A stretch of 64,000 nucleotides of DNA from Pelagibacteraceae bacterium AG-430-I06 (GCA_003209895.1 QCOH01000005.1:1-64000); one strand, 5' to 3'. Numbered from the stretch's first letter, positions 46,089 through 54,912 are shown. Made by a program: numbers and translations. Notes: generated from the letters alone by a model not told the origin.

Positions 46089-47158
46089 TGCATATAAACG
46101 GTAAAGAACTAAGAACAATTTGGTTTGAAAATAGTACTGTCAAAATAATTGATCAAACAAAACTTCCTCATCAATTCATTATTAAAAATTTAAAAACTAT
46201 TGAAGATGCAATTAATGCTATTAAAACCATGGAAGTTCGAGGTGCACCATTAATAGGTGCCACAGCTGCTTATGGATTAGTACTATCTATAATTGAAAAG
46301 AATGATCAGTCGTTTCTTAAAAAAGCTAGCCAAGATTTAATTAAATCAAGACCAACTGCTATAAATTTAAAATGGGCAGTAGATAGAATGATGAAAAAAT
46401 TATCGGGAGTAAATAGTAAAGAAATTTTAAAAATAGCAATTGATGAAGCAAATAGTATTTGCGAAGAAGATATTAGTTTTTGTAAAAATATCGGTCTGAA
46501 TGGATTAAAAATAATTGAAGAAATTTATATGAAAAAAAAAGATACAGTAAACATTTTAACCCATTGTAATGCTGGATGGCTCGCTACAATCGATTGGGGT
46601 ACCGCTACCTCTCCAATCTATCATGCCCATCAAAAAGGAATTAAAGTTCATGTTTGGGTTGACGAAACAAGGCCACGAAATCAGGGTGCTAACTTAACAT
46701 CATACGAACTAAACGAGGAAGGTATATCAAATACCATAATTGCTGATAATACTGGAGGAATTTTAATGCAAAGAGGTGAAGTAGATATGTGTATTACTGG
46801 TACAGATAGAACTTTATCGACAGGCGATGTTGCAAATAAAGTTGGAACTTACCTTAAAGCTTTAGCAGCCTATGATAATAAAGTCCCTTTTTACGTTGCC
46901 TTACCAAGTTCAACAATCGATTGGAATTTAAAAAATTTTAAAGATATTCCCATAGAAGAAAGAAATTCAGAAGAGCTATCATATATAGAAGGCTTAGACA
47001 AAAATAACAAATTAACAAAAGTTCTAATTTATCCAAAAAAAAGCAAAGCTATGAACTTGGCGTTCGATATCACACCCGCTAAATATGTTACAGGGTTAAT
47101 AACTGAAAAAGGAGTTTGCGAGGCATCAAGTGAAGGATTAAAAAATTTATTTAAATGA
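46088..47158 (+). CDS. mtnA: methylthioribose-1-phosphate isomerase
   Basis: Converts methylthioribose-1-phosphate to methylthioribulose-1-phosphate. The 356-residue protein has 'MEVRGAPLIGATAAYG', catalytic Cys160 in 'LTHCNAGWLAT' and Asp240 in 'ITGTDRTLSTGDVANKVGTY', the same numbers as in the B. subtilis enzyme. Overlaps the aldolase gene by four bases. Confidence 0.95.
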   Translation: MHINGKELRTIWFENSTVKIIDQTKLPHQFIIKNLKTIEDAINAIKTMEVRGAPLIGATAAYGLVLSIIEKNDQSFLKKASQDLIKSRPTAINLKWAVDRMMKKLSGVNSKEILKIAIDEANSICEEDISFCKNIGLNGLKIIEEIYMKKKDTVNILTHCNAGWLATIDWGTATSPIYHAHQKGIKVHVWVDETRPRNQGANLTSYELNEEGISNTIIADNTGGILMQRGEVDMCITGTDRTLSTGDVANKVGTYLKALAAYDNKVPFYVALPSSTIDWNLKNFKDIPIEERNSEELSYIEGLDKNNKLTKVLIYPKKSKAMNLAFDITPAKYVTGLITEKGVCEASSEGLKNLFK

Positions 47159-47799
47159 AAAAATTAAGAATTCAAGTTATAAAATTTGCAAAAAAACTTA
47201 ATATTACTAATCTTTCAACTTTAAGATCAGGAAACGTTTCCGTAAGAGTAAAAGAAAAAAATATTAATGGATTTTACATTACTCCCTCTGGGGCAAAATA
47301 TTCATCATTAAAACCTAAAGATATCATTTTTGTTTCTCTAAAAGGTCGATTCGATAAAAATAAAGGAAAGCCTTCATCAGAATGGCGTTTCCATCAAGAT
47401 ATTTATGTGAATAAAAAAGATGCAAAAGCAATTGTTCATGCACACTCTACGTGTGCTACTGCAGTATCCACTCACAATATATCTGTTCCGGCTTTTCATT
47501 ACATGGTTGGAGTAGCAGGAGGAAATGACATAAAGTGCGCTAAATACGCTACTTTTGGTACAAGAAATTTATCGAAAAACATTATATCAGCTCTTAAAAA
47601 TAGATCTGCTTGTTTAATTTCAAACCATGGACAATTAGCTTTTGGAAAAAATTTAGATAGTGCTTTTGAGCTTGCCCAAGAGGTCGAAAATATTTGCCAT
47701 CAATATATAAATGCAATAAGAATTGGAATACCTAAAATACTTTCAAAAAAAGAAATGAAAATTGTTTTAGATAAAATGAAAAATTATAAAAGGGATTAA
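47155..47799 (+). CDS. class II aldolase, probable methylthioribulose-1-phosphate aldolase
   Basis: A 214-residue class II aldolase/adducin protein with Glu76 in 'PSSEWRFHQDIY', His95 and His97 in 'IVHAHST' and His158 in 'ISNHGQLAFG', matching the FucA zinc set (Glu73, His92, His94, His155) with a constant offset of three. Coupled to mtnA, it is either MtnB (dehydratase of the methionine salvage pathway) or the aldolase of the DHAP shunt, yielding dihydroxyacetone phosphate and methylthioacetaldehyde. No mtnC, mtnD or mtnE genes are nearby, which favours the aldolase. Confidence 0.8.
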   Translation: MKKLRIQVIKFAKKLNITNLSTLRSGNVSVRVKEKNINGFYITPSGAKYSSLKPKDIIFVSLKGRFDKNKGKPSSEWRFHQDIYVNKKDAKAIVHAHSTCATAVSTHNISVPAFHYMVGVAGGNDIKCAKYATFGTRNLSKNIISALKNRSACLISNHGQLAFGKNLDSAFELAQEVENICHQYINAIRIGIPKILSKKEMKIVLDKMKNYKRD

Positions 47800-47805
47800 T
47801 TTTTT

Positions 47806-48849
47806 ATGATAAAAGTTGGCGAACATATCACTTTAGACTTTTTAGGTGTAAGCAAAGATTATACACCTGAATTTTATGAAAAAATTTTTTATAAAATATC
47901 CAAGAAAGCAAAAGTAGAACTTTTGAAGATTTCCAGTCATCGTTTTGAACCACAAGGATTCACATCGGTAGCACTACTGTCAGAAAGTCACATGAGTTTT
48001 CATACTTTTCCGGAAAGAGGAGTGGTCAGTTTTGATTTCTTCACATGTGGTAAAATTTCACCTCGAGTAGCATTAGGAATATTAAAAAAAGAAATCGATC
48101 ATAAAAGAATAGTTGTAAATAGTTTTGACAGAAGTAGCGTTGCTCTAAAAGATGATATTTATAGTACACCGGGCCAAAAAAAATATTATGTGGTAAACGA
48201 TATTCTTGAGAAACTTGTATCAAAAGTAGGACAAAAGTTAGAAATTTTAAATTTAGAAGAATATGGAAATGCTCTTTTTATAGATAATGAGCTTCAAGTC
48301 GCAGAGAAGGATGAAAAACTTTATAGCTCTACATTTGTTAAATCAGGAATGGAATTATGCAAAAGAAGAGGTAACGCAGCAGTTATTGGAGGAGGAGATG
48401 GCGGAGTTGTTAGAGAATGTCTCCAAAATAATTTTAATTATATAGATTGGTTTGAACTTGACCCACAAGTTGTAGAAATTAGTTACAAACATCTTCCTAA
48501 AATAACTTCCCGAGTAAGAAAAAGTAATAAAGTAAATACATATTGGGGAGACGCTTTTAAAAGTATTAAAACAGTAGAGATATCTAAATACGACCAAATT
48601 TTTGTCGATCTAAACGACGATCAATATTGTATTGATCTAGCCAAAAGAAACATGAAAGGACTTAAACGAATTTTAAAGAAAGGTGGAGTAATTACAGCTC
48701 AAGTTGGATGTCGAGATAAAAAACCAACACAAGTGAAAAATTGGATGAAAGTTTTAAGTGATAGTTTTGGAAATGTTAAAATTCATGATATTTTTATACC
48801 AAGTTTTGATTGTAGATGGAACTTTGCATCTTCATTACACAAACAATAA
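47806..48849 (+). CDS. fused AdoMet decarboxylase and aminopropyltransferase (SpeD-SpeE)
   Basis: A 347-residue fusion. Residues about 1-115 are a class 1B AdoMet decarboxylase: self-cleavage and pyruvoyl site Glu60-Ser61 in 'SESHMSFHTFPE', with His66 and Cys81 ('FFTCG'), equivalent to Ser63, His68 and Cys83 of the Thermotoga enzyme. Residues about 140-347 are a spermidine-synthase-like domain with the AdoMet loop GGGDGG (195-200), 'FELDPQVVEI' and catalytic-type Asp268 in 'IFVDLNDD'. The usual YHE motif of spermidine synthases is 'LYSSTF' here. The chain could convert a diamine to a triamine; its methylthioadenosine product feeds the mtnP gene upstream. Confidence 0.88.
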   Translation: MIKVGEHITLDFLGVSKDYTPEFYEKIFYKISKKAKVELLKISSHRFEPQGFTSVALLSESHMSFHTFPERGVVSFDFFTCGKISPRVALGILKKEIDHKRIVVNSFDRSSVALKDDIYSTPGQKKYYVVNDILEKLVSKVGQKLEILNLEEYGNALFIDNELQVAEKDEKLYSSTFVKSGMELCKRRGNAAVIGGGDGGVVRECLQNNFNYIDWFELDPQVVEISYKHLPKITSRVRKSNKVNTYWGDAFKSIKTVEISKYDQIFVDLNDDQYCIDLAKRNMKGLKRILKKGGVITAQVGCRDKKPTQVKNWMKVLSDSFGNVKIHDIFIPSFDCRWNFASSLHKQ

Positions 48850-48860
48850 AGCCCAATAAA

Positions 48861-49250
48861 TCAGTATTTGGAATATTGTTTTATTTCTTTTATACTAGAT
48901 CCAGTAAGATGGTTTATCTTTGATTTAAGTTTTGATCTATTATCGTTAAGTTTGTAAACACTTCTTGCTAGCTCAATAAACTTTTCATTAAAAATTTTAT
49001 TTTTTTCAGCAAGTCTTATTTCATCCTCAACCTCCCATAATTTTAGATTAACTTCCTTTAAATTGTTCCACAAATTTTCGATTTCACTATTAATTTTTAA
49101 ATTTTCTTTAGCGGTCTGTTTTAAAAGTGTATATTCTTTATCTACAATTTCTAAACTTTTAGAGTCTGAAATTTTCTCTCTTTTGATTTCTAGAATCGTA
49201 ATTTTGTCAATTAATTCACCTGCTGAAGTTTGAATAAGAATTTTACTCAT
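48861..49250 (-). CDS. DUF6165-type coiled-coil protein
   Basis: A 129-residue mostly helical protein with the opening 'IQTSAGELIDKITILEIKREKI', which I associate with the DUF6165 family found near LPS glycosyltransferase genes, followed by heptad-rich helices. Function unknown. Divergent from a GT9 gene with 62 bases between the starts, consistent with a glycan role. Confidence 0.65.
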   Translation of the reverse strand: MSKILIQTSAGELIDKITILEIKREKISDSKSLEIVDKEYTLLKQTAKENLKINSEIENLWNNLKEVNLKLWEVEDEIRLAEKNKIFNEKFIELARSVYKLNDNRSKLKSKINHLTGSSIKEIKQYSKY

Positions 49251-49312
49251 TTTGCCTTTTTTTTAACAAATCACTTTACTATTAAAAAAATATATGCAGT
49301 TAAATTAAATCA

Positions 49313-50248
49313 ATGTCAAATATATTGATAATTAAACATGGGTCCCTTGGAGATTTAATCCAAGCAAATGGCGCAATTAAGGACATTAAAAAAAACTTTG
49401 CACATGACAGAGTTTTTTTGTTAACCATGCCTCATTATGCTTCTTTCATGTCTTCTTGTCCTTATTTAGACGGAGTGTTGATAGACAAAAGATTGCCAAG
49501 ATGGAATTTATTTTATTTGAAAAAACTGAAAAAAACATTTGAAAGGTTTTCATTTACAAAAGTTTTTGATTTACAAAATTCAGGAAGAACAAAATTTTAT
49601 AGAAGATTTTTATTTGACAAAAAAATTTTTTGGTCTAATAGCAAATCTTTTTCAAATAAAGATGATTTAATACAAGAAGAAAAACTTCCCGTTCTAGATA
49701 GGATTGAAAAACAACTGATTAAAGCAGGTATCAAAAATATCTTTTATACTAAAAGACCAGACTTATCTTGGGCAACGACAAACATAAAAAACCTAATTAA
49801 CCAAAATTTTGAAGGTAATTTTATTTTAATTTTTCCTTTCTGTTCCCCTAAATTAGTGAAAAAAAAATGGCCGTATTATCAAGATTTAGTAAAATTACTT
49901 AATAGAGAATATGGTTTAAAATATAATTTAGCTATTGCTCCAGGTCCAAACGAGATTGATGAAGCAAAAAAATTTAAAACAAATATAATTTTAAATAATT
50001 CAAATCCACTAAATATTCAGGAATTAATTAGTCTTATTAAAAGTTCTAGCTATGTAATATCGAATGATACTGGTCCAGCACATATATGTACACATTTGAA
50101 TGTTAAGGGTTTAGCATTGTTTGGAAGCCACACAAGTCCTGAAAAAGTAAGTATCGAGTCAGAAAACTTTAAATTTATAAAAGTTGATGATTTAAAAAAA
50201 CTCACCGTTTCAGAGGTTTTTGAAAAAGTTAAAGAAAATTTAAATTAA
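49313..50248 (+). CDS. GT9 family glycosyltransferase (heptosyltransferase-like)
   Basis: A 311-residue GT-B enzyme: 'NILIIKHGSLGDLIQANGAIKDIKKNF', 'VFDLQNSGRTKFY', and the donor-site 'YVISNDTGPAHICTHLNVKGLALFGSH'. These are good GT9 signatures, so it probably adds a heptose-type or other sugar to the LPS core. It converges on a GT4 gene with a nine-base overlap. Confidence 0.85.
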   Translation: MSNILIIKHGSLGDLIQANGAIKDIKKNFAHDRVFLLTMPHYASFMSSCPYLDGVLIDKRLPRWNLFYLKKLKKTFERFSFTKVFDLQNSGRTKFYRRFLFDKKIFWSNSKSFSNKDDLIQEEKLPVLDRIEKQLIKAGIKNIFYTKRPDLSWATTNIKNLINQNFEGNFILIFPFCSPKLVKKKWPYYQDLVKLLNREYGLKYNLAIAPGPNEIDEAKKFKTNIILNNSNPLNIQELISLIKSSSYVISNDTGPAHICTHLNVKGLALFGSHTSPEKVSIESENFKFIKVDDLKKLTVSEVFEKVKENLN

Positions 50249-51334
50249 ATTTAAATATTCCTTTACTATTTTGTTCCAACTAAATTTTTTTGAAAAATCT
50301 AAGGCATTATATCCAAATTTCTTGTAATTCTCATTTTCAAAAAATTTTAAAATACATTCGTAAATTGAATTAATGTCCTCTCCGTCACAAATAAGACCTG
50401 TCTTTTTGTTATCTATAGCATCACTAGCCCCTCCATCTTTTCCCCCTATAGATCCAATTCCATAACTAGCCGCTTCAATGAATGATATCCCAAAACCTTC
50501 TACAGACTTTTTATAAATTTTAGATGGCATTAAAAACAAATTTGAATTTTTAATTAATGCAGCTTTTAATCTTTGATCAGTTTGTTCAAGTAAAATAACT
50601 TCATTCTCGATTTTAAGTTCTTTTATTAATGTAAAAAGTGTTTTTTTTTGATCACCATTTCCAATGCTTACATATTTAATTTTTGGGAACTTTTCCTTTA
50701 AATTTCGTATACACATTAAAATACTTTGATGATTTTTTCTTTTATCAAGTCTTGCAACTGTTAATATTTTTGGAAATGAGTCCTTAAAAATATTTTCTGC
50801 TTGTTTTTGAAATTCACTCTTTATTTCTATTGGTTCATCACATCCTGGATGAATTATATGAATTTTATTTTCAGGTATACCAATATTTATTGCTAACTTT
50901 TTAGTAAAGTTTGAATTGGAAATAACGTATTTTACTTTTTTGATTGAATTAAGAACTCTTTTATTGAGGCTAGAATCTTTTGAATGATTTATTTCTTTAG
51001 AATGTATTAAACAAAAAGTTGGCAGACTCTCTATTATTTCTAAATTAATTTTTTCAACACTTTTCCAATGGTCAAAAAAAATAGATCTTACATTTTTATT
51101 TTCTTTAATATACTCCGCAATACGGTTTGCTTTTCTGTATTTCCTAAATAATTTTATTCCTCCAAATCTTTCTACATCAGCCTTTGAGTGTTTATCAAAA
51201 GATTCAAAATCTTCAGATTTATCAGCAAAAACTTTTACAGGACCATGGTTAACTAAAGCATTAGCTAAACCGCCCATTAAATTTTGCATCCCTCCAACCT
51301 CAGGGGGAAAATTTCTTGTTGATATAATAAACAT
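50240..51334 (-). CDS. GT4 family glycosyltransferase
   Basis: A 364-residue GT-B enzyme: N-terminal 'NFPPEVGGMQNLMGGLANAL', donor-domain 'ILTVARLDKRKNHQSIL', and the GT4 'SVEGFGISFIEAASYGIGSIGGKDGGASDAI' with the E-x7-E type motif. Uses NDP- or GDP-sugars. The start codon shares one base with the redoxin stop upstream. Confidence 0.87.
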   Translation of the reverse strand: MFIISTRNFPPEVGGMQNLMGGLANALVNHGPVKVFADKSEDFESFDKHSKADVERFGGIKLFRKYRKANRIAEYIKENKNVRSIFFDHWKSVEKINLEIIESLPTFCLIHSKEINHSKDSSLNKRVLNSIKKVKYVISNSNFTKKLAINIGIPENKIHIIHPGCDEPIEIKSEFQKQAENIFKDSFPKILTVARLDKRKNHQSILMCIRNLKEKFPKIKYVSIGNGDQKKTLFTLIKELKIENEVILLEQTDQRLKAALIKNSNLFLMPSKIYKKSVEGFGISFIEAASYGIGSIGGKDGGASDAIDNKKTGLICDGEDINSIYECILKFFENENYKKFGYNALDFSKKFSWNKIVKEYLNLI

Positions 51335-51888
51335 TATTTAAACCACTTGATGTTACATCCCATACTCGGAATTTGATTTTTAGGTCCTTTACCAGTTTTT
51401 ACAATCATCATCATTGCTTTAAGTAAATCACTTTCGTCAGAGTTTATAGGTTTTAGATTTTTCAATTCTTTGATGCGTCCTCTATATTGAAGCTCGAGAT
51501 TACTATTGTAACCAAAAAAATCTGGCGTACATACTGCACCAAATTTTTTTGCCACTTCTTGTTTTTCGTCAAATAAGTATGGAAATTTAAATTTGTTAAT
51601 TTCAGAAAATTGTATCATTTTATCAAATGAATCATCGGGATAATTTTTGGTATCATTAGACATTATAGCCACAGTTTTTACTCCGTGTTCATTTAACCTG
51701 TTCGTGTCATCGACAATATCTTTAATAACTGCTTTAACGTAAGGACAATGATTACATATAAACATTATCAATGTTCCATTTTCTCCCACACAATCATCAA
51801 ATTTATACAATTTGTTATCTACATTTTTAAGCTTAAAAGAGTGTGGCTTCTCACCGAAATTGCAAATTGGGGTTTTTGTTAGAACCAT
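51334..51888 (-). CDS. thioredoxin-fold redoxin
   Basis: A 184-residue AhpC/TSA-Redoxin family protein with a Cys45-x-x-Cys48 active site ('FICNHCPYVKAV'), 'NDTKNYPDDSFDKM' and 'FGAVCTPDFFGYN' with the conserved cis-Pro region. No signal peptide. Likely a cytosolic thiol reductase or peroxidase; substrate unknown. Its ATG is 20 bases from the divergent carbonic anhydrase ATG. Confidence 0.82.
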   Translation of the reverse strand: MVLTKTPICNFGEKPHSFKLKNVDNKLYKFDDCVGENGTLIMFICNHCPYVKAVIKDIVDDTNRLNEHGVKTVAIMSNDTKNYPDDSFDKMIQFSEINKFKFPYLFDEKQEVAKKFGAVCTPDFFGYNSNLELQYRGRIKELKNLKPINSDESDLLKAMMMIVKTGKGPKNQIPSMGCNIKWFK

Positions 51889-51908
51889 AATATATTATAA
51901 TTATAATA
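51889..51908. promoter_or_regulatory. bidirectional TATAAT cluster between divergent start codons
   Basis: Only 20 bases separate two divergent ATGs. They contain TATAAT on the plus strand (51896-51901, 51902-51907) and on the minus strand (51899-51894, 51905-51900). If used as -10 elements, transcription would begin at or next to each start codon, giving leaderless mRNAs. No good -35 is visible, so this is tentative. Confidence 0.4.
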
Positions 51909-52412
51909 ATGATTTATGATTTCAACAATATAAGTCCAAAGTTTGACAAAGATAGTTGGTTTGCACCAAATTCAGTTTTAATTGGTGATGTGACTTTAAA
52001 AAAAGATGCAAACATTTGGTTTAATGCAACCTTGAGAGGAGATGTTGAGCCTATAACAATAGGTGAGGGGTCAAACATTCAAGATGGAAGTGTGGTTCAT
52101 ACAGATCCAGGTTGCCCAACAATAATAGGAAAAAATGTTACTGTAGGACACTTAGTAATGTTACATGGTTGCGTGATAGAAGATGATTGTTTAATCGGAA
52201 TTGGAAGCACAATTTTAAACAAAGCAAAAATAGGAAGATATTCGATTATTGGAGCTAATGCATTAGTAACAGAAAATAAAGTTATCCCAGAAAGATCTTT
52301 AGTACTTGGCAGTCCAGGAAAAATAGTTAGACAAGTAACTGATGAGGAGATTAAGCATATAAAAGAAAATGCAAAGCATTACGTTGATAATTATAAAAAA
52401 TATAAAAAATAG
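51909..52412 (+). CDS. gamma-type carbonic anhydrase family protein
   Basis: A 167-residue left-handed beta-helix protein with hexapeptide repeats and the three zinc histidines His64, His81 and His86 ('SVVHTDPG', 'TVGHLVMLHGC'). Resembles the YrdA/PaaY branch, in which carbonic anhydrase activity has been shown for only some members. Followed 17 bases later by the amidohydrolase gene. Confidence 0.88.
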   Translation: MIYDFNNISPKFDKDSWFAPNSVLIGDVTLKKDANIWFNATLRGDVEPITIGEGSNIQDGSVVHTDPGCPTIIGKNVTVGHLVMLHGCVIEDDCLIGIGSTILNKAKIGRYSIIGANALVTENKVIPERSLVLGSPGKIVRQVTDEEIKHIKENAKHYVDNYKKYKK

Positions 52413-52429
52413 ACCTAAATAAATTATTA

Positions 52430-53422
52430 ATGAAAAAATTTATTATTTTTATCTTAGCCTTACCTTTTTTTAGTTTAAACAGTTTTTCTTCAGAAAAAAT
52501 TTATAAAGGAACGTTAATAGATGCCCATAGTCAGGTTGGTATTCTAATTAGCAATAAAGAAGTTTCTGAGAGAATAAATAATACAGATGTTGACTTAACT
52601 CTATTGTCTATGAGAGGAAAATATGAAAATGCTACGAAAAGATTTAAGTCAATTCAAAAATTAACAAACGGAAAGGTCCAGTATTTAATTCCAACAAAAT
52701 TAAAAGGTTTCGCAAGAAAGAAAAGAAACGCTAATGAAGCAATCAATGGTATTAAGGATTTAAAAAAACAAGCGATTAAAAATAAAATTAATTATGTTGG
52801 TTTTGGGGAAATAATAGTGCAGCATGCCCCTCACGACCATGAAAAGCTTAAATACGAGGGTATAAATCTTGATTTAAATTCTTACAGAATTAAGAAAGCC
52901 ATTGATATTATTCTTAAGGATGAAGCACCTATAATTTTACACGTTGAACTAAATGACTATGAAGAGGATTCAAAAAAAATATTAAGCCAATTAGTCGAAA
53001 TTGGTAAAAAATACCCTAACAAAAATTTTCTTTTGATGCATATGGCTCAAATTGAGATTGAAGAGGCAGAGATTATTTTAAAAGAAACAAAAAATGTTCA
53101 TTTTATTACCTCGCATTCTGATCCTTATAGAGCAAAGAATGAGAAACGTAAAAGATTGGGTAAAGCGCAAACAGGATGGATAACCTTATTTAATAAAAAA
53201 AATAATTTAAAAAAAAAATGGAAAAACTTAATGAATGAAAATCCTCATCGCTTTGTATTTGCCCTAGATAATGTCTTTGATCATCATTGGAAGAAAAAAT
53301 ACAAAGATAGGGTATATTTTTGGCGTAAAGCTCTTGCGTCTTTAAACCAAAATACATCATCTCTCATAGCATGTGGAAACGCGAATACTTATTTCAAACT
53401 CGAATTAAAATGTATACCTTAA
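52430..53422 (+). CDS. secreted amidohydrolase-like TIM-barrel protein
   Basis: A 330-residue protein with a signal peptide (about 1-20, 'FSLNSFSS') and a barrel resembling amidohydrolase-2 proteins: 'LIDAHSQVG' in place of the usual metal-binding H-x-H, 'VGFGEIIVQHAPHDHE', 'PIILHVELND', 'NFLLMHMAQ' and 'FALDNVFDHH'. The first metal motif is not canonical, so activity is uncertain. Periplasmic location is inferred from the signal peptide. Confidence 0.65.
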   Translation: MKKFIIFILALPFFSLNSFSSEKIYKGTLIDAHSQVGILISNKEVSERINNTDVDLTLLSMRGKYENATKRFKSIQKLTNGKVQYLIPTKLKGFARKKRNANEAINGIKDLKKQAIKNKINYVGFGEIIVQHAPHDHEKLKYEGINLDLNSYRIKKAIDIILKDEAPIILHVELNDYEEDSKKILSQLVEIGKKYPNKNFLLMHMAQIEIEEAEIILKETKNVHFITSHSDPYRAKNEKRKRLGKAQTGWITLFNKKNNLKKKWKNLMNENPHRFVFALDNVFDHHWKKKYKDRVYFWRKALASLNQNTSSLIACGNANTYFKLELKCIP

Positions 53423-53431
53423 TTACTACTT

Positions 53432-54040
53432 TTAAGGAACTAACCAGGTAAATTTTTTTGACCCATTAAAATCTATAAGGGCTCTACGATGGCCTTTGGC
53501 TGCTAAATAAAGCCACTCAATACTTCTTATTTTACACTTTATTACGCAAAAGTTTTTATACCCTGCTTCACTTTCTTCTTTTGTAAAATTAAAATTATCA
53601 AATTTATTATCTAATCCTGAGGTTGGAATATCAGATTTTGTTCCTGGACCATTCGTAACTAAGTAGCATTTTCGACTAATGTGACCAGTTTTTTCCCAAG
53701 ATTTTTTAGTTAATTCATTATTGTAATTGACTTCACAATCAGCTTTTACTCTCAACTGTATTTTTTCTTCTTTTCCATAAAACAATATTGAAGATTTTGG
53801 ATTCTTTTTAATTTTTTCAATTTTTGATGATCTGATATCACTATGATACTGAATAAAATTATTTTCTTGGTCAGCCTTTCTTAAAACAACAACTCTTCCA
53901 TCGAGATCTTTTTCATTACCACAAATAAATACAGGAGTTCTAAATTCAGACGATCTATCTGTGACTGCATTAGTCAAAAGACTCCAAATTTTTTTTTCTA
54001 TCTCTATTGAATTTTCGTAGTAACTAACTATTTCTGACAC
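53432..54040 (-). CDS. pyridoxamine 5'-phosphate oxidase-like flavoprotein
   Basis: A 202-residue split-barrel FMN-binding protein: 'RTPVFICGNEKDLDGRVVVLRKAD', 'IQYHSDIRSSKIEKIKKNPKSSILFY', and the C-terminal 'IEWLYLAAKGHRRALIDF'. It looks like the PNPOx-like family rather than canonical PdxH, whose substrate motifs near the C-terminus are incomplete. With pdxA in the window a role in PLP synthesis is possible, not proven. Four bases separate it from the GarR-like gene. Confidence 0.72.
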   Translation of the reverse strand: MSEIVSYYENSIEIEKKIWSLLTNAVTDRSSEFRTPVFICGNEKDLDGRVVVLRKADQENNFIQYHSDIRSSKIEKIKKNPKSSILFYGKEEKIQLRVKADCEVNYNNELTKKSWEKTGHISRKCYLVTNGPGTKSDIPTSGLDNKFDNFNFTKEESEAGYKNFCVIKCKIRSIEWLYLAAKGHRRALIDFNGSKKFTWLVP

Positions 54041-54043
54041 AAT

Positions 54044-54910
54044 TTATTTTCTAAATCTTTTAATTAAGCTTGAAGTATCCCATCTTTGACCACCCATTTT
54101 TTGAACTTCAGCATAATATTCATCAATTATTTTTGTTATAGGTAAAGGTGAGTTATTTTTCTTTGACTCTTCCATTGCAATTTTAAGATCTTTCCTCATC
54201 CAATCAACAGCAAAACCATAATCAAACTTATCCTCAATCATTGTTTTGTGCCTGTTCTCCATTTGCCAAGATTGAGCAGCCCCTTTTGATATAACCTCAA
54301 TAACATCTATCATATTTAATCCTGCATTCATCCCAAAATTAATTGCTTCGGATAAACCCTGCACAACACCAGCAATACAAATTTGATTTACCATTTTAGT
54401 TAACTGGCCGCTGCCTGATGGTCCGAGTAATTTTATTTTCTTACTGTAACTATCAATTATAGGCTCAGCTTTTTTATATGGTGTTTCGTCTCCACCAACC
54501 ATTACAGTTAGAGTCCCGCCCTCTGCTCCAGCTTGACCCCCAGATATTGGAGCATCTAAAAAATCGAAACCTTTCGATTGAGCTTCTTTGTAAAGCTCTC
54601 TTGCAATGTTTGCCGATGCTGTAGTGTTATCTATATATATTGAGCCTTTTTTTGCAGATTTATATAAACCATTGTCTCCTAAAGTAACTTCTCTAAGATC
54701 ATTATCGTTTCCTACACAAGTGAAAATAAAATCACTATCTTTTGCAGCTTCCATGGGGGTGTCTGCTAATTTACCTTTGTGTTCTTTTGCCCATTTCTCC
54801 GCTTTACTTTTTGTTCGATTATAAACAGTTACATCGTGACCTGCTTTTGATATATAACCAGCCATGGGGAAACCCATTACACCTAAACCAATGAAAGAAA
54901 CTTTACTCAT
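54044..54910 (-). CDS. 2-hydroxy-3-oxopropionate reductase / 3-hydroxyisobutyrate dehydrogenase family
   Basis: A 288-residue beta-hydroxyacid dehydrogenase: Rossmann start 'VSFIGLGVMGFPMAGYISKAG', NADP-type 'VYNRTKSKAEKW', substrate loop 'LDAPISGGQAGAEGGTLTVMVGG', and the catalytic lysine in 'GSGQLTKMVNQI'. Tartronate-semialdehyde reductase (GarR/GlxR) is most likely from the loop. The Rossmann strand begins at residue 3, fixing the start; the ATG is two bases from the divergent MFS gene. Confidence 0.87.
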   Translation of the reverse strand: MSKVSFIGLGVMGFPMAGYISKAGHDVTVYNRTKSKAEKWAKEHKGKLADTPMEAAKDSDFIFTCVGNDNDLREVTLGDNGLYKSAKKGSIYIDNTTASANIARELYKEAQSKGFDFLDAPISGGQAGAEGGTLTVMVGGDETPYKKAEPIIDSYSKKIKLLGPSGSGQLTKMVNQICIAGVVQGLSEAINFGMNAGLNMIDVIEVISKGAAQSWQMENRHKTMIEDKFDYGFAVDWMRKDLKIAMEESKKNNSPLPITKIIDEYYAEVQKMGGQRWDTSSLIKRFRK

Positions 54911-54912
54911 AA

